In this document: positions 43,070 to 56,404 of the stretch, piece by piece
How positions within the stretch are numbered: the stretch's first letter is position 1
Layout of the letters: every line of letters begins with the position of its first letter
DNA from: Lutraria lutraria
Lineage: Eukaryota; Mollusca; Bivalvia; Venerida; Mactridae
Assembly (NCBI GenBank): GCA_964023205.1
Contig: OZ026841.1
Location: 28,658,399-28,722,398 of the forward strand
Reading direction: 5' to 3'
Length of the DNA stretch: 64,000 nucleotides
Translations under genes and position numbers: made by a program
Notes under the pieces: generated by a model
What the model was told of the DNA's origin: nothing
What the model saw: the letters and a program-made list of their open reading frames with translations, nothing else
The model's database searches: none

Positions 43070-44500
43070 CTGTCAACATTTACATCTGTAAATGATCAAC
43101 ATATTATGATATAAAAGTGTATATATATAATGAACGATTTTCTAATATTTTCTAGTGTAATATCCTAAATAAAATTTTACCATTTAAAGGGAAGCTAATA
43201 TAGCACAACAAATATACACGAATTGCTTACCTTGTGTACCGTTTATAAAGTGATGTAGATGAACTGCTGAGTTATTAAACATTTATTGGCTAAATGCACA
43301 TTGTACTTGTAATGAATGATCCTATTTCTTTATACCCCTTAATGTCTACATAAATCGTAATTCTTTTTTTTTAATTATAGATTTTTTGTAATATTAATTT
43401 TGTAGGTATGACTTGATACCGGAAAGGGCTCGTTAATTTTTAGTTAATGCATTTTTTCAAAATATTTCTTTATCATTTAATACGTTTTTCAATGAAAATA
43501 CGTATTTGACAAAATTGTGTAAAAATCTGCATTTCAAAGCATTTTGTGAATACTTATATCAAGTGCACTCATTTGACTGATCGGAACTTTGAGGACTTGA
43601 CATGCTCGGAAAGGACGCGTATATTCTTAATTGATTATTTTTTCAAAACATTTTTATGTCATTTCATTTTTCATAGAAAAAAAAAGTATTTTGGCCAAGT
43701 AGTATTACAATATATATTTTAAAAAATCATTTTGTGGATAATTTACAACCGTCAGTGCACGCACTCGGCTGATAGGAATGAAAGGACATAAACGCTATCG
43801 GAAAGGATTCGTTTATTCTTCAGAATTATTGCATAATTTTCCAAGGCCTCATAATTCCATAAGACTATAATTTTATAACCTTTTCTATCACCATTTCCAA
43901 CTCGTGCGTTCTGTACAATCGCCAACCAACATAACTTTACCTTGCACTCGGACATCATCATCAAACAAAGAAAATACGACATTGCAACTTCTTTCATATT
44001 AATGTTAGCCTGCACTAACCTAAAAACACAGTTTATCATTAAGATAGTATTCGATCCTTGATCAAAAATCGAATTTTCTCCGATTGTTCTGAACGTTTGC
44101 ACAATGATAGTATAGCATGTTCTTCGCCAATTTTTTTCGTTTTATTTTTTAAAATTCGATTTTTGACCCATGACGTCTGGGAAAGGTCGCATACTACTTT
44201 AATAGCAACTTTTAAAATATAATCTTTGTTTTTGTATAATTTTGTTCATCATTCCACATATATATAGTTAATATAGTGAAAAGTTTTCATCATGCAGTTA
44301 TCGATACCAATCATTGTTTATAAAGCATGTCCTTACTGTTTTTTCATTACTGTGTACTTTATTTGTAAAAGATTTCATTTGTCATTGTCACGTGTATATA
44401 TTTGGATGTATGTAATCATTCACATGGGTCTCAGTTTGGCCTAATGAAGTTTAAATAAATATATATATTTATACATGTATGTTTATATCTCATGTGAGTG
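43070..44500. other. AT-rich stretch without a recognised gene
   Basis: A pair of diverged direct repeats is visible: CGGAAAGG(G/A) followed after about 20 bases by TTT(T)TCAAAA at 43,421 and 43,608. The 116-codon minus-strand frame at 43,752-44,102 has no recognisable feature. Confidence 0.3.
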
Positions 44501-44507
44501 ATTTAAT

Positions 44508-44815
44508 ATATTTTATTGTTTAAAATTGGACATCCAGTGAAGGTAGGTGACTTAATTTAATACATTTTACTGTTTAAAATGGACATCCAGTGAAGGTAGG
44601 TGACTTAATTTAATACATTTTACTGTTTAAAATGGACATCCAGTGAAGGTAGGTGACTTAATTTAATACATTTTACTGTTTAAAATGGACATCCAGTGAA
44701 GGTAGGTGACTTAATTTAATACATTTTACTGTTTAAAATGGACATCCAGTAAGGGTAGGTGACTTAATTTAACATATTTTCAATGGATATCCAGTGAAAG
44801 TAGGTGACTTAAAAT
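44508..44815 (+). repeat. 53-bp tandem repeat
   Basis: About six units contain GGACATCCAGTGAAGGTAGG and GACTTAATTTAATACATTTT. The four central units are almost identical; the edge units have diverged. A related single unit recurs at about 45,196-45,256 beyond the SINE. Confidence 0.9.
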
Positions 44816-44883
44816 GTAGAGTATGTTACTGTTAAAAATGTACATATAAACTAAATTCAATATATTCTCCCGTTTAAAACTGA

Positions 44884-45180
44884 CAGAGCCCGCCCGGCTA
44901 GCTCAGTGCCGGTTAGAGCGTTTGTCTGATGGTCGAGAGGTTGTAAGTTTTAATCCCGGGCAAGGCTTACACTGTCCGTGACAAATTTGACTGAAGATAC
45001 ATCCTATGTTAAAATGTCACCCGCCTCTAAATTATGTGGGGTAGCTTGGCAGAAGCTTACGAATATAATGTGGTTAGTATACTGGTTAAGGCCTAAATGA
45101 AGTCCAGAAGAGCTGGTTTAGGATAACTGCCCGCACGATATTACTGAAATAATGTTGAAAAAGGCGTAAAACCAGATGAA
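44884..45180 (+). repeat. tRNA-derived SINE, plus orientation
   Basis: It begins CCGCCCGGCTAGCTCAGTGC (A-box region GCTAGCTCAGTG), has a B-box-like GTAAGTTTTAATCC, a body containing AAGCTTACGAATATAATGTG and a tail AAACAAACAAACAAAAC. Inverted relatives lie at 21,722 and 50,075. It is inserted within the 53-bp array. Confidence 0.8.
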
Positions 45181-45609
45181 ACAAACAAACAAAACGGACA
45201 TCCAGTAAGGGAATGTGTCTTAATTTGATAGATTTTACTGTTAAAAGTAGACATCCAGTTACAAACCTCCCGTGCAATGCAGCCGAAAGAACGAACTTTA
45301 ATATAGCATAATAAAAAATCTTTTCAACGGACATATATATCTAATCTTCATGCAAAGAATAACGCAATTAATATAATACTTAACAACATAAAAGTAATAT
45401 AAGAGGTGTATACATATATGCTACTTTTTAAAACACGTTATCAAAATTGACCGTGTGAGTCAAAAGTGAATACAAAATATTCCTGGCATTTCAACAAACA
45501 TCTCTGATGAAATATAAATTCAACAGTTTTCTATTTTTCATAAAGCACCGAATACACTCGCGTAATCTATGACCGGCGAATCATATTCGCGTGGTTGACA
45601 CAGTAAGCC

Positions 45610-45655
45610 AAGGACTTATATACATACATATAAGTATGTATATTATAAGTCCTTG
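45610..45655. repeat. AAGGACTTATA palindromic mini-element (copy 1)
   Basis: CAAGGACTTATATAC is matched by the inverse TATAAGTCCTTG within 46 bp, around a TATA-rich core. A second copy is at 57,928. Confidence 0.6.
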
Positions 45656-45659
45656 AATG

Positions 45660-47530
45660 TGTTATAAATGTATAGGCTTTTAAAGCGGTACAAGTAATTG
45701 CTACAGAACCAGCACACGTTAGACCACGCCTCCCCACATGAATGTTTACAAACGCTCCCTCATGCATTATTCAGTGTGACCATCGTTATTGTAGTGTTAA
45801 AACGATTTCGTAAATAAATCAACGAATGATCTGTCATTCGCTTTATTGATTCTTAATTTATAGTTAATTTCAACGCTTATGCAGGTAATTGTCTTGTGTA
45901 GGATTTAAAAAAAAATATTATTACGACCTATGGAAATGTATAAAAGTGTAGTTAATTCGGATGTTCATGCTATTTCGGATGAAATCAGGAGACTGATATG
46001 AATCTTCAGGAATACGTGTGTGTCTGGCAAATTCTTATATTATTAGTTTCTTCAAATATCTTTATTCATTTGATTGTATTGCAAATTGTCATTCGTTCAT
46101 TGTTTCTAAGAGTAAAGGTAAAATAATTTCTGTTTTACATAACGTAAAATTGATAAGTCAGGATATAGGTCAGTCAATCTGCACAACCATCACTGCGAAA
46201 AATGAAATTGTCTTTTATCTTTAAAAGTGTTGATGATTGCTCGTAGTTTGATAATGCCCATTTGGTTAGGAAACAAAAAGTCATGTTAAGTGTCACATGA
46301 CCATAAAAAATGAGTGTACGGTAGGTAGGTAGGTAATAATATTTGATTTTTTTTATACATACTCGTATATGCTTAGATAATTAACAGATGTCAGTGGAAA
46401 TTTTAAGGATGTTATAACTTGTATGTACAACTGATGATTTGTGTAAATATTCATGTGATTTATATTAATTTTGTATTTGGAATATTTAATCTGATACAGA
46501 CTATGTATATTATGTACACGTCTGAATTAAGTATCAGTGTTCTGTTGATGTGGGATGTTAGGTTGGCAGACTTGAACACTGATACTTAAGATAGAATACA
46601 AAGTATGATTGATTTGGAAATAAATTGGTTTCACTTAGGATTTTGCAGCTTTTCATCTGCTAAAAGAAATAGGACATCCGTGTATGGATCCGCAATAAGT
46701 TTGAAAAATCCCCATTTTTGGCAAAACAACAATATTCTTTTCAGTAATTTGGTTAATATTGGTAAGACTTGTGTACATACATGTATTCGCAACTTCCATA
46801 TTAACAGTTAGATGTAATCAAATCCTGCGGTAATGACACGTAAATCAACGAGTTTTCTTGCTCCTGTTTACAAGTAACAATAGCGAAATATATGAAAATA
46901 TCCGTGATGATCCAACTCCAAGTGTTAACAACAGTGAAAACATTGGTGGTATTCTGAATATTTAATCTCGGAGATGAAAGGATAATGATATATGACCGCC
47001 ATCTTGGAATTTAAAATGCTCAACTGATGCCGTTTTCAATGCATATATAACTTATACGTACAGTTGTGGATTTTAAGTGTATCTGAATATCTAATTGAAA
47101 TACAATTAATTTCCCGTGCTCAATTTCATAAATTTTCAAGTTCATAAACACCTGATCAGGGCTTGACACTAACTAACAGTATTGTTTTCACACAACCTTA
47201 ACTAATAAGTACATGATCAGTGAGTTATATATACTTCATTTGTCATACATATTCAATATGATTGTATCTGAAAGTTACTATCAAATGTATGAATAAAAAA
47301 ACTAGTTAGTATTTAGGTAAACTTTACTTCATTCAATCTCGTGACAGATCAGACATTTTATTTTTATGCTCAGTTTCTTGGATTTAAAACTGGTAGATTT
47401 AGTGTGGTTAAGAGTTCATGATTTTACTACAAATACAGTTAGGAAATAATATAAATTGTCTTTGCGTAGGTTATTTGTTCTTTACGAGACAAACATTGGG
47501 GAAAAGAGCTAATACATTTTTTTTTTAAGT
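45660..47530. other. Probable 5' region of the RNF24/122-like gene, no exon read
   Basis: No splice-bounded coding exon was found. A 5' untranslated exon of the downstream gene may lie here. GGTAGGTAGGTAGGTAA occurs at 46,321. Confidence 0.3.
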
Positions 47531-47537
47531 ATTTATC

Positions 47538-47760
47538 TTTTTAGCTCTCCTGATTGATCAGGTGAGCTTTTAGGACCGATGAATTTACGTCCACAATTAG
47601 TTTGTTTACACTCTAGCATCCAAAGCTCTTAACCAATACTAATCAAACTTGGTCACAATGTATATTGCCACAATGTCTTGGCTAAGATTGATTATGGGTA
47701 AAGTCGGACAAGGACTTAAATTTTATGGTTACTTTCCAGCTTGAACAGTAGAGAATGACC
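47538..47760 (+). repeat. Dispersed TCAGGTGAGCTTTT repeat (copy 1)
   Basis: It starts with a hairpin (AGCTCTCCTGA...TCAGGTGAGCT), then CCACAATTAGTTTGTTTACA and CTAGCATCCAAAGCTCTTAA. It matches 57,682-58,250. I recall this as a common molluscan repeat, not assigned to a class. Confidence 0.65.
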
Positions 47761-47814
47761 CTATGCCTACACCTGGGTAGAATCATTGATTTTCTGTAAG
47801 CTAGCTGGACAGCT

Positions 47815-47935
47815 TCCTTGCATACAATAATTGGTCCGAGAGGGATTAGAACTCACTGCTGGTAAGAGCTAGTGGTAACTAATGAGATCTTATTACCACC
47901 CTCCCGAAGATAAGGCATTGGGTATTGGGTTTATT
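47815..47935 (-). repeat. SINE fragment, minus orientation
   Basis: CCGAGAGGGATTAGAACTCA carries an inverted B box and is preceded by GTAAGCTAGCTGGACAGCTT. It resembles the fragment at 51,315-51,460. Confidence 0.45.
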
Positions 47936-47981
47936 TCATTTTACCATGTTATTTATATTACAGTATAAACATGGGCTAGTG

Positions 47982-50900
47982 ATGGATGTTCCTGGTACAG
48001 TATCTCTTCCTTTGTTAGCCATTGGTGTGTTCACTTTGCTGCTGAGTGTCGTATTCTGTTGTTATATGTGGAAGTAAGTAAAGCTTTATTACCCTGTACA
48101 TATCAGTGAAGCACTTCATAACATCATAAGACAAGGGTTTTACACTGACTTGGGACTCAGGATGTTATTTTAGCGTGGTGCTGTCGTAATTTTCGGGAGT
48201 TCCTATGTCATTCTGTGTAACAGTAGTTTATTACATTCATGCATACATCCAATTCTTGCATCAATTTATGTGCTTTATACTAACAGAAACGATTAAAGAT
48301 CTGTTTTCTGTGTAGATACGTAAAAACGAATGTCAAATCCATGGCTGTGGTATCCCTTTGCCGAGAGCATATCTTCTGGAAAGTCTGCAGTCCACAGGAC
48401 TCAATTTGGACATATTTAGGGGTCCTGGGTAGAATTTCTTGCATATTATGTCTCTTATGTGAGATTTAACTGTAAATATTATTGAATTATATTTGTTGGT
48501 GTGTATAAAATAAATAATTTGTTTATGTACTTGAAAATTACAACTGAATTCTCCAACATTACAAACACAAATTTATGTAGTGTTCAGATGTCCAGGATGA
48601 AATGAAGTTACCTTTGGAATTCCAATAAGGTACTACAATATTAACAATCGTAATCATTGTTATATAATCTGTACCAAATAAATTGTAGCAACACTTACCT
48701 ATAAATATCATTACAGAGTGTTTTTTTTTCATTTTTTGGATCAAGTACTGGTACCTACCATTGTGGGTTCGAGCCCCGCTACCGACCATGGCTTTTTATG
48801 TGAGAAAGTAGGCAGTTGCTTACGGAGGATGGTTTTCTAGTACTGGTTCTTCCCAGGAGCGATGCTTATGTGAACTGTCCGCCTCATATGACTCTGACTG
48901 TTGAAAAGGGGCGTAAATCTCAATATAAAAACAAACATGAACAAAAACTAGGAAAATCGTGTTGTTCAACTTGTTAAATAAATAAATGATTATGTGATTG
49001 TTTACATCTAAATCCTGTTAAATGTATTATGTATGATCCTTCATTATGTTGATAAAAGAAAGTTAACACATAAATCTGTCATATAACAGACAAGATCAAA
49101 TTCTCAATTTATAAATTGTTTTGGAAATGCATTATAGAAATGGATTTGTTTGATTTGCATATTATTTGGAATATTTTCAAGAAATTGGGAAATATGGTCA
49201 ACAATTTATTAGTTAAACAAGTTGTTTTACTAAATAATGCACATTTCTCTTTAAGTTGAATCGGTTGGAAACATTTCTTATGTCACATGATTGTGTTTTA
49301 TATATTGGTTATTCTACTGGATTAAAAATCAGTAACATATACGGTAGTTTGCATTACAGTCTCCCTTGCTTTAGATAATGTGCAGTGTTATTTGATCATT
49401 TTGTGTTACAAAATATATATTGATATTCTCTCTGTATTAAAGGTTGAAAAGAGCAGCTAGGGTTGAAAGAGGTTATAGGAAGGTAATCTTTTTATTCTTA
49501 TGCTCATATTTTGTTCATGCTTAATTTCACATACACTTTTTCAATATTTTGGTCTTAAATTCATATGACTAATCATGCCTAGAGCATCTTCTACCCTCAT
49601 TTGTATAAATTAGTTAATGTTAGCATTGTTTTTATTATGCATGTATGCCCGAAGGGATGTATTATGTTATGATGGCTGGTGTCTATTTGTCTGTCTCTAC
49701 ATACCAGAGGTAGGTTGTGGGGTTAGGATTAGTACAAATCGACATTATGGGGTTACAGTACGTACAAACCACAATTGTGGGGTTGAATATTCTCTTGTTG
49801 GGATCAGAAGCTGAGTATCAGCTTGGGTCCAATTATTTTACTTATTTCTGAAAAATGGGCAATTTTTTATGCCCCTGCGACATATGGTGGCATGTTACAT
49901 GATGTAATGATTGCCTGGTCTGTCTATACAAGATTAAGTCAAGCTGCTACTGAGGGCATATGTGTTTATTGAATGCAGCATCTTTTTTTTCAGATTGAGT
50001 TTTCTCCAAAAAAGAAAGATTGTAGGAATGATGTGAGTATTGTTTGTAATGTTTTTATGTCATGTTTGTTGGTTTGTTTGATTCATCGGGTTTTACGCCA
50101 TTTTCAACATTATTTCAGTTATATTGTGGCGGGCAGTTATCCTAACCAGCTTTCCTGGACTTCATTTAGGCCCTAACCAGTACTAACCACATTCTATCCG
50201 TAAGCTTCTGCCAAGAACATAGGATGTAATATCTTCAGTCAAATTTCACATGGACAGTGTGAGGCTCACCAGGAGTTCAAACTCACAACCCCTCGATCAT
50301 CCAACAAACACTCTAACCACTGAGCTAGCCTAGCAGGCTTTTATATCATGACTAATTTTTAAAAATTTTGTTAATATATTAATCCTGTTGAGTGTCAGTT
50401 TATTATGTTTACTGTTAATCTCCCTTCAACTATTGTCTTTATCTTGTTTCAATAACTCTGAAGTCTAAATGGAAGTACACTCAAACCTGTAAACAAAGGC
50501 CAACCTTAATAATGTCATTTTCTGGCCTTTATTTGGAGGTCATTTTGTTCTGAATAATCAATGACAGTTTGTAAAAGAATGGCCTTTATTCACAGGATGG
50601 CCTTTATGGGAGGTGGCAGTGAATACAGGCTTGACTGTATCGTTGACTAATCTAATATAGTGCAGTTGAACCTGTTTTAGCTACCACCTTAAAATAAAGG
50701 CCACCCTGTGCATTAAGGTCATTTTTAAAAAAGAAATTCATTGATAATTAAGTACAAAATTACATCCAAGTAAAGGCCATCATTCTGTCATTAAAGGCCA
50801 CATCTTGTCTTTCCTAAGGGTGTTTGCAGGTTTGACATTAAATCGATATTTTGATTTAGGTATATCAGGAAATCAAGACAATGAGAGAAAACTGACAAAC

Positions 50901-52432
50901 TTCATAACGCATAACATTACAGGATCACACAATATCTGACTGGCTCACAATGCTTTAGTTAAATTTTCACTGAATATGAATTTTACATGGCATAAGAGCC
51001 AGTCATTTTATCAATTTTGGGACTGAGACATCATTAGACTTGTTAATGGAGGTCTTAGATATGTCAGTCTGTAATTCATGCTAGGATGATCAATAAAACA
51101 TCTGATTATTTGCTTACATTTGTATGTTTTTATTTTCTTATTATAGACATGTCCAGTGTGTTTAGATGACTTCTTACAGAAGGAAAAGATAGCAGTATGC
51201 TCTTGCCATCATGTTTTTCATTCAAAGTAAGACTTCATCATTTGAAGCACATTATTCTATGATTCTAATATTTCTTATTACATGACAACAATCTTGGTCA
51301 CATGGTGACTTCTAACAAAAGTCCCAATCCTATGTAAGCTAGCTTGATAGTTTCCTCATGTGCGAAATTTTACATCTGAGTGGGATTTGAACTCCCAGCT
51401 GCAGTGAAGAGCTTGTTGTTACTGGTTAAAGATCATGACCACTCATCTACAGAGGCCCTACCAGAATATCAGTACTTGATGTAACTGAAATTTACACTTA
51501 ATGTAATTGTTACAGTTGGTCATAATTTGTGTAATTTAGGTATAATATGTCTGCATAGTCTTAGGATACAAAACTTGTAAATACTCTTATTGCTGAAACT
51601 TATTTTTCAAGATTCTGAACTTGGTTGTATTAGATTCCTTTGATACATTGTACATTCTTTTTATGCCATTTTTTGGGTCCAGTATTAGGCCCTGTTCTTC
51701 AAGTAAAAAGTATACATTTTCCCCACTGAGAGAAAATTTTCCTAAAAATTAAAAAAGGTACATCTGAAAATTTCCCCATTTGAGTGTTTCACAATGCAAA
51801 TTTCCCATATCAAAGGGACTCAATACCTGTTCCCCAAAACAATAAAAAGGGGCTGTCAACTCTTATTCCCTGGGTTCTCATTTGACCCTTAAAATGGCAT
51901 TTTGACTCTTGAAATTAGCAACATAAAACTTCAGACTCTTGAGAATGTATGCCAAATGGTCAAATTCTTAGAATCAGGTCAAAATTCATCAACAGAATTA
52001 ATAATCCTTATTTGTGATATACATATGTGTATGTTCATCTTCTTTTATGATTGATATACATTGAAGTTTATCAAATAATGCATTAATTGTTTATATATGA
52101 ATTAGAATATTATACTCAATGTTTTCAAATCAAAGATTTATCACATAAATAAAACAGTTGTTGACTAATGAGCCTTGGTCAATATGACATTCTGCCGGTG
52201 AATATCACATCATATTCAATGGCTTACTAGTAAAAGACTATATGATATTGTTCTGTATTGTTCTATAAGTGGTCTATATTGTAGATGTTTACTGGAATGG
52301 CTGCAAAGGAAGAATAATTGTCCATTATGTAAAGCAACTGTAAGAAAAGACACAAATCCTAGAGGTGTAGGAGTTGTTCCCTTGGAAACCACTGGACTTA
52401 TATTAGCAGTGCCGCCGAGCAGACCACAATAA
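47982..52432 (+). CDS. RNF24/RNF122-like membrane RING-H2 E3 ubiquitin ligase, five coding exons
   Basis: Coding exons: 47982-48073 (exon from 47964), 49443-49482, 49994-50032, 51147-51226 and 52285-52432. All have AG/GT borders, and the frame is kept, giving 132 residues from the first in-frame ATG at 47982. The product has one membrane span (about residues 8-30, ending VVFCCYMWK), a basic juxtamembrane stretch (LKRAARVERGYRK), and a RING-H2 domain: CPVC, then CHHVFHSKC, then CPLC, giving the ligand order C3H2C3. Vertebrate RNF24 and RNF122 share this layout and similar length (about 150 residues) and act in ER/Golgi membranes as E3 ligases. An upstream 5' UTR exon is likely. The C-terminal tail of about 25 residues is unlike the vertebrate proteins. 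Confidence 0.88.
48735..48945 (+). repeat. tRNA-derived SINE inside an intron
   Basis: GTGGGTTCGAGCCCCGCTAC carries a B box. The body (GTGAGAAAGTAGGCAGTTGC, then TACTGGTTCTTCCCAG) is the complement of pieces found at 62,520-62,620 and inside the units of the 24.6-32.1 kb array. Confidence 0.7.
50075..50340 (-). repeat. tRNA-derived SINE, minus orientation, in an intron
   Basis: It contains CCAGTACTAACCACATTCTA, a body matching 44,884-45,180 inverted, and at the right end CTCTAACCACTGAGCTAGCC (inverted A-box region). Confidence 0.8.
50475..50840. mobile_element. Two adjacent MITE-like elements built on AAAGGCCA
   Basis: The two parts (about 50,477-50,640 and 50,663-50,835) begin CAAACCTGT or TTGAACCTGT and end with the inverse (CAGGCTTGACTGTA; GCAGGTTTGAC). 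Their interiors repeat AAAGGCC and inverted GGCCTTTAT. They are related to the array at 55,761-56,235. Confidence 0.5.
51315..51460 (-). repeat. SINE fragment, minus orientation, in the last intron
   Basis: GAGTGGGATTTGAACTCCCA is an inverted B-box region, preceded by ATGTAAGCTAGCTTGATAGT. It is truncated relative to the full copies. Confidence 0.5.
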
Positions 52433-55400
52433 TGGTGTACAGTAAAGGTGCTTGTTTAACAAATGTTTTGTCAAAAGAGTTTCCTATCATTTGTTAAAAT
52501 TTCTTTTATATATGAAAACCTATTCAATGATGTCGTTAATGTGTGTTAGAATGGATCGTTATGATTTTTTGTTTTTTCCTTATAATGCTTTGTAATTTGA
52601 ATTATGTTATATTTTAACTGTTGCTTTCATAGATTACCATGCTAGACAAGTTACCTTTCTTGGATTGTTTTTGTTAAAAGTTGATGTCATATTTAGTTCT
52701 TGCAAAAATTGTTTAAGTTTTATCATGGTGCTGATTTTGTTTTTTAGTTATTTTTGTGCTAAAGTCATATTTTGATGTAATCCAATCTTACCAATAGACG
52801 CCACAAGGATTAACATATTGCATTTACCGGTAACAATTAATTGTTGATTTAATGTGCTTGTAACTTACATAGATTGTCTATGCTAAATGTAATTATCTAA
52901 CTCAGCATAGTAAGTGATTAATAATTATTATTTATGTTGTTTACCAATATAAAATATGATTACATTTTTTTAAAAATCTATCTCCACTTTCAAATCTGTG
53001 CCTTGAAATTTAGACAACTGTATGCATGTATTGTGTCTTCTAATTTATTGCTAATATTTGAATCTATGGAACATAGGTTGTAAAACAGTGTTTTAAGGTG
53101 CATTTCAAGACATTATTTTGAATAACCATGTTAAACGTATATAATTATAGTATTAGTCGTTCTGGATCTGCTATTGAATATGTGTTTGACTGTTATTCTC
53201 AATTGATCAGAAATGGCATTTTGTTATTATTTGTATGCATAAAAGGGCAATGGATTGTTTTTATTCTGAAACTTGTATGTAATTGTTTTGTTGAAAATAT
53301 ACAGATTTGTCAATAGATGTCATTTTATACAGATATATAATTATACCTGAACTGTTAGTGAGCTGGTTACTGGTGAAGTTTGTAAATATTAAATCATGAT
53401 ATTGACGAATACTGTCTAGAGTACATGCAATTTGTTGTTTGTGTTCTCTTGGAGTATATTATTATTTGCTCAAAGGAATAATAAATTAATTTCGTAAACA
53501 TGTAGATAGTTTGCGTAGAACAGATGACGTCTATGATAAATAAGCATTGTAATCATGTAAAATCAATGTCTGTATGTGTTAATACCTGTTAATCTGTATA
53601 GTAATTTTAAATATGTCCTTTCAAATGTTTCAGACTCCAACTGATATTGGTCTCTTTGTATCAATATATGATGATTGGTTACATTTACCGTAAAGCATTA
53701 AAAAGTGAAACGTTTGCTCAACTATGATAAAGTATATGAGCGGCTCAGTAGTACAGGATTTATGTGGCGGAAATATTTATGAAAGTTTGTAAAATTTTGA
53801 GACAGTTCTCATTTATAGCTGTTAACTACTCAATTATATTGATGTGATATATATATATATATAGTTATACAATCCCTTTCTGTGATTACACATAATATGT
53901 ATATCACAATGTATTCATCAATTTCAAATGTTTGTTTGTTGGCTAGTTACTCAATGAAAAGATGGACTTAACTATGTTTTAAACATGATTAAGGTACCCA
54001 ACTTAAAATCTCTGTTAGTTAATTACTGTATTTTCAATTGAGGGGTTACATCTAACTCTATCAGTTGATTCTTGGTTTATTTAAATGGACGTTGAATAAC
54101 AAAATGTTTCAAAATACAGAAGTGAGCAAACTTATTTATGTGCACCTAATATTTCTTCTTATTTAGAATATGAGAGACTTATACTGTAAGAATAGTGTTC
54201 ATTTCTATTGCTTCTAATTATTTTTTTATTGTTTGAACTGAGAAATTGCTCTCGTTTTGTTAATGGCCCTTCTCTTAATTTTTGGATTATATTCCTTCAA
54301 GATCCATTGAAATGCCCTCTCAAAATATTCAGTATTTAGCACTGCAAATAAAGAGATCTTATGATGAACCAACAGTCTCGTAGATTGAATTTATTAATTG
54401 TCACCATTCAGAAAAACTGGTTTCGATGAACTGGTCTCCATATCGAGGGCTCAGAGCAACAATGTTGTAACTTGTTCTTATTTCAATATGAGTTACGACA
54501 CTTGTGCGTTGAACCCTCGATATATAACTGAAAAATTGTTCAAAAATGGCATTAAAGCCACTGAAAAAAAATTGTTTGTTTATGAAATCTTTGTCATAAT
54601 TATTATGAAATATGTGCCTTGATTATCTCCCTTCTCTGTGCAATATATAATGGCTGGAAGCTTTTTTATGAGAAAATTATTTCTTTAGATTTTCTTAGTG
54701 CTATGATAAATATGTGCTACCTGTGGTACATATTGTTACTGATATTAATAAATCAGTACTTTACTTTTGTTTGCACTTTATACATAATTATATGGTTTTA
54801 CGCACATCTTTCTTAAAAAACGATTTTACATCTATGATTCTGTAGACATGCATTGTATTGAAAGTACAGTGTCTTAAACAAAGCATGTTCCATGATATAA
54901 ATTACCGTAGATTAATTTCAAGAAAGCTATGTTTACTTTTCTGTTACATTTTTCATCTAGTTTATACATGAGTTTTGAAATGTCATTAAGTACTTTAAAT
55001 GCTGTCTTGTAGAAAGTTTGAACTAATTTCCTTTGTCTTTAACAGTTCGTTTTCGCTTATGGCCAATTTTTATTGTTATTAAAAAGTTTCATGATTTGAA
55101 AGATTTGAGATCAATCAATTAGGCCTAAATGAATTGTCTGTTTCTGGTTACACATGCTCATTTAAAAAAAATAGGGTAGGTAAGTCGGGGCTTTCTTTTT
55201 TGCACCCGCAAGGGTGTGGAACAGTGAAAAAGTTTATGTACCATTTCTCAGAGCTAATAAAAAAGTCTAGTGTTACAGGGGAAAATTAAGTCCTGTCAGT
55301 TTACCTGAAACACACATTTTCTTTTTTGCCTAAGGTCTTACAATAAATATTGTAGAACCATTTGTTATAGATCTACTACAATTTATCAAAATATGTGGTT

Positions 55401-55760
55401 ATTTTTATACTATTTTACCTCTGATTTTGACATAATCATACTTACTGGGTATGGAAATACATGGTAATTGTATTGTACTGTATCTCTAAGTATATTTGTA
55501 GATTGTAATGTAGTGTTCAAATCAGTGATTACCTCAGTTGTATGTAAATAAGTGTATATCTGTCATACATTGAAATCAGCTTGTGGTCATATGACATAAT
55601 TTTTTTTCTTATTAATAAGTGCTTCTCAAATTTGATGTCTGAATCCCCAACCTGATGTGATTAGAGTGTGGATATTTAGCATTAATTGTTAGAAAAAAGT
55701 CATAATTTACGGCCCTTAGATATTTGTGTAATTTTGCTTCTCCACTTTGATTTTGATGTA
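52433..55760 (+). other. 3' UTR and downstream sequence of the RNF24/122-like gene
   Basis: AATAAA at 53480-53485 is one possible end of the transcript, giving a 3' UTR of about 1 kb; other ends further right are possible. No further coding exon was found. Confidence 0.4.
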
Positions 55761-56235
55761 CAGTCAATTCTGTGTTCTCTGTAAATAAGGGCCATTCTTT
55801 TATAAACCATTATTGATTATTAAGAACAGGATGAACTCCCAAATAATGGCCAGCCATTAGTGGCCATCTCTGAATAAAGGCCTCTCTGTGAATAAAGGCC
55901 ATTCTTTTATAAACCATTATTGATTATCAAGAACAGGATGAGCTCCCAAATAATGGCCAGCCATTAGTGGCCATCTCTGAATAAAGGCCTATCTGTGAAT
56001 AAAGGCCATTCTTTTAAAAACGATTATTGATTATTAAGAACAGGATGAGCTCCCAAATAATGGCCAGCCATTAGTGGCCATCTCTGAATAAAGGCCTCTC
56101 TGTGAATAAATGCCATTCTTTTAAAAACGATTATTGATTATCAAGAACAGGATGAACTCCCAAATAATGGCCAGCCATCATTAAAGGCCACATCTTTTAT
56201 TTCCTGAGGGACGTCTTTGTTCAGTGGTTGGACTG
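55761..56235 (+). repeat. 107-bp tandem repeat within a MITE-like frame
   Basis: CCATTCTTTT recurs at 55,792, 55,899, 56,006 and 56,113, an exact 107-bp period. Each unit holds CCCAAATAATGGCCAGCCAT and CATCTCTGAATAAAGGCC. The outer ends ACAGTCAATTCTG and GGTTGGACTGTA are inverted to each other, so the array lies inside a transposon like those at 50,475-50,840. Confidence 0.85.
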
Positions 56236-56404
56236 TAATTGTAAGTTGTGTATTAAATGAGTATAGAACTTAGGCCCATTTCATAGATATATCTTAGAAA
56301 GCAGTTGTGGTTTTTAGGAACTGAACAATAGTTAGCTTCTAATAGCCATCACTTACTTGGTGTGCATGAATTTTTAGGCGGACTAAAGTATTATGTACTA
56401 TGTT

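Noticed and set aside
44884..44960. A functional tRNA gene
   Set aside because: The A and B boxes are degenerate, the sequence continues into a SINE body and tail, and related copies occur at other loci.
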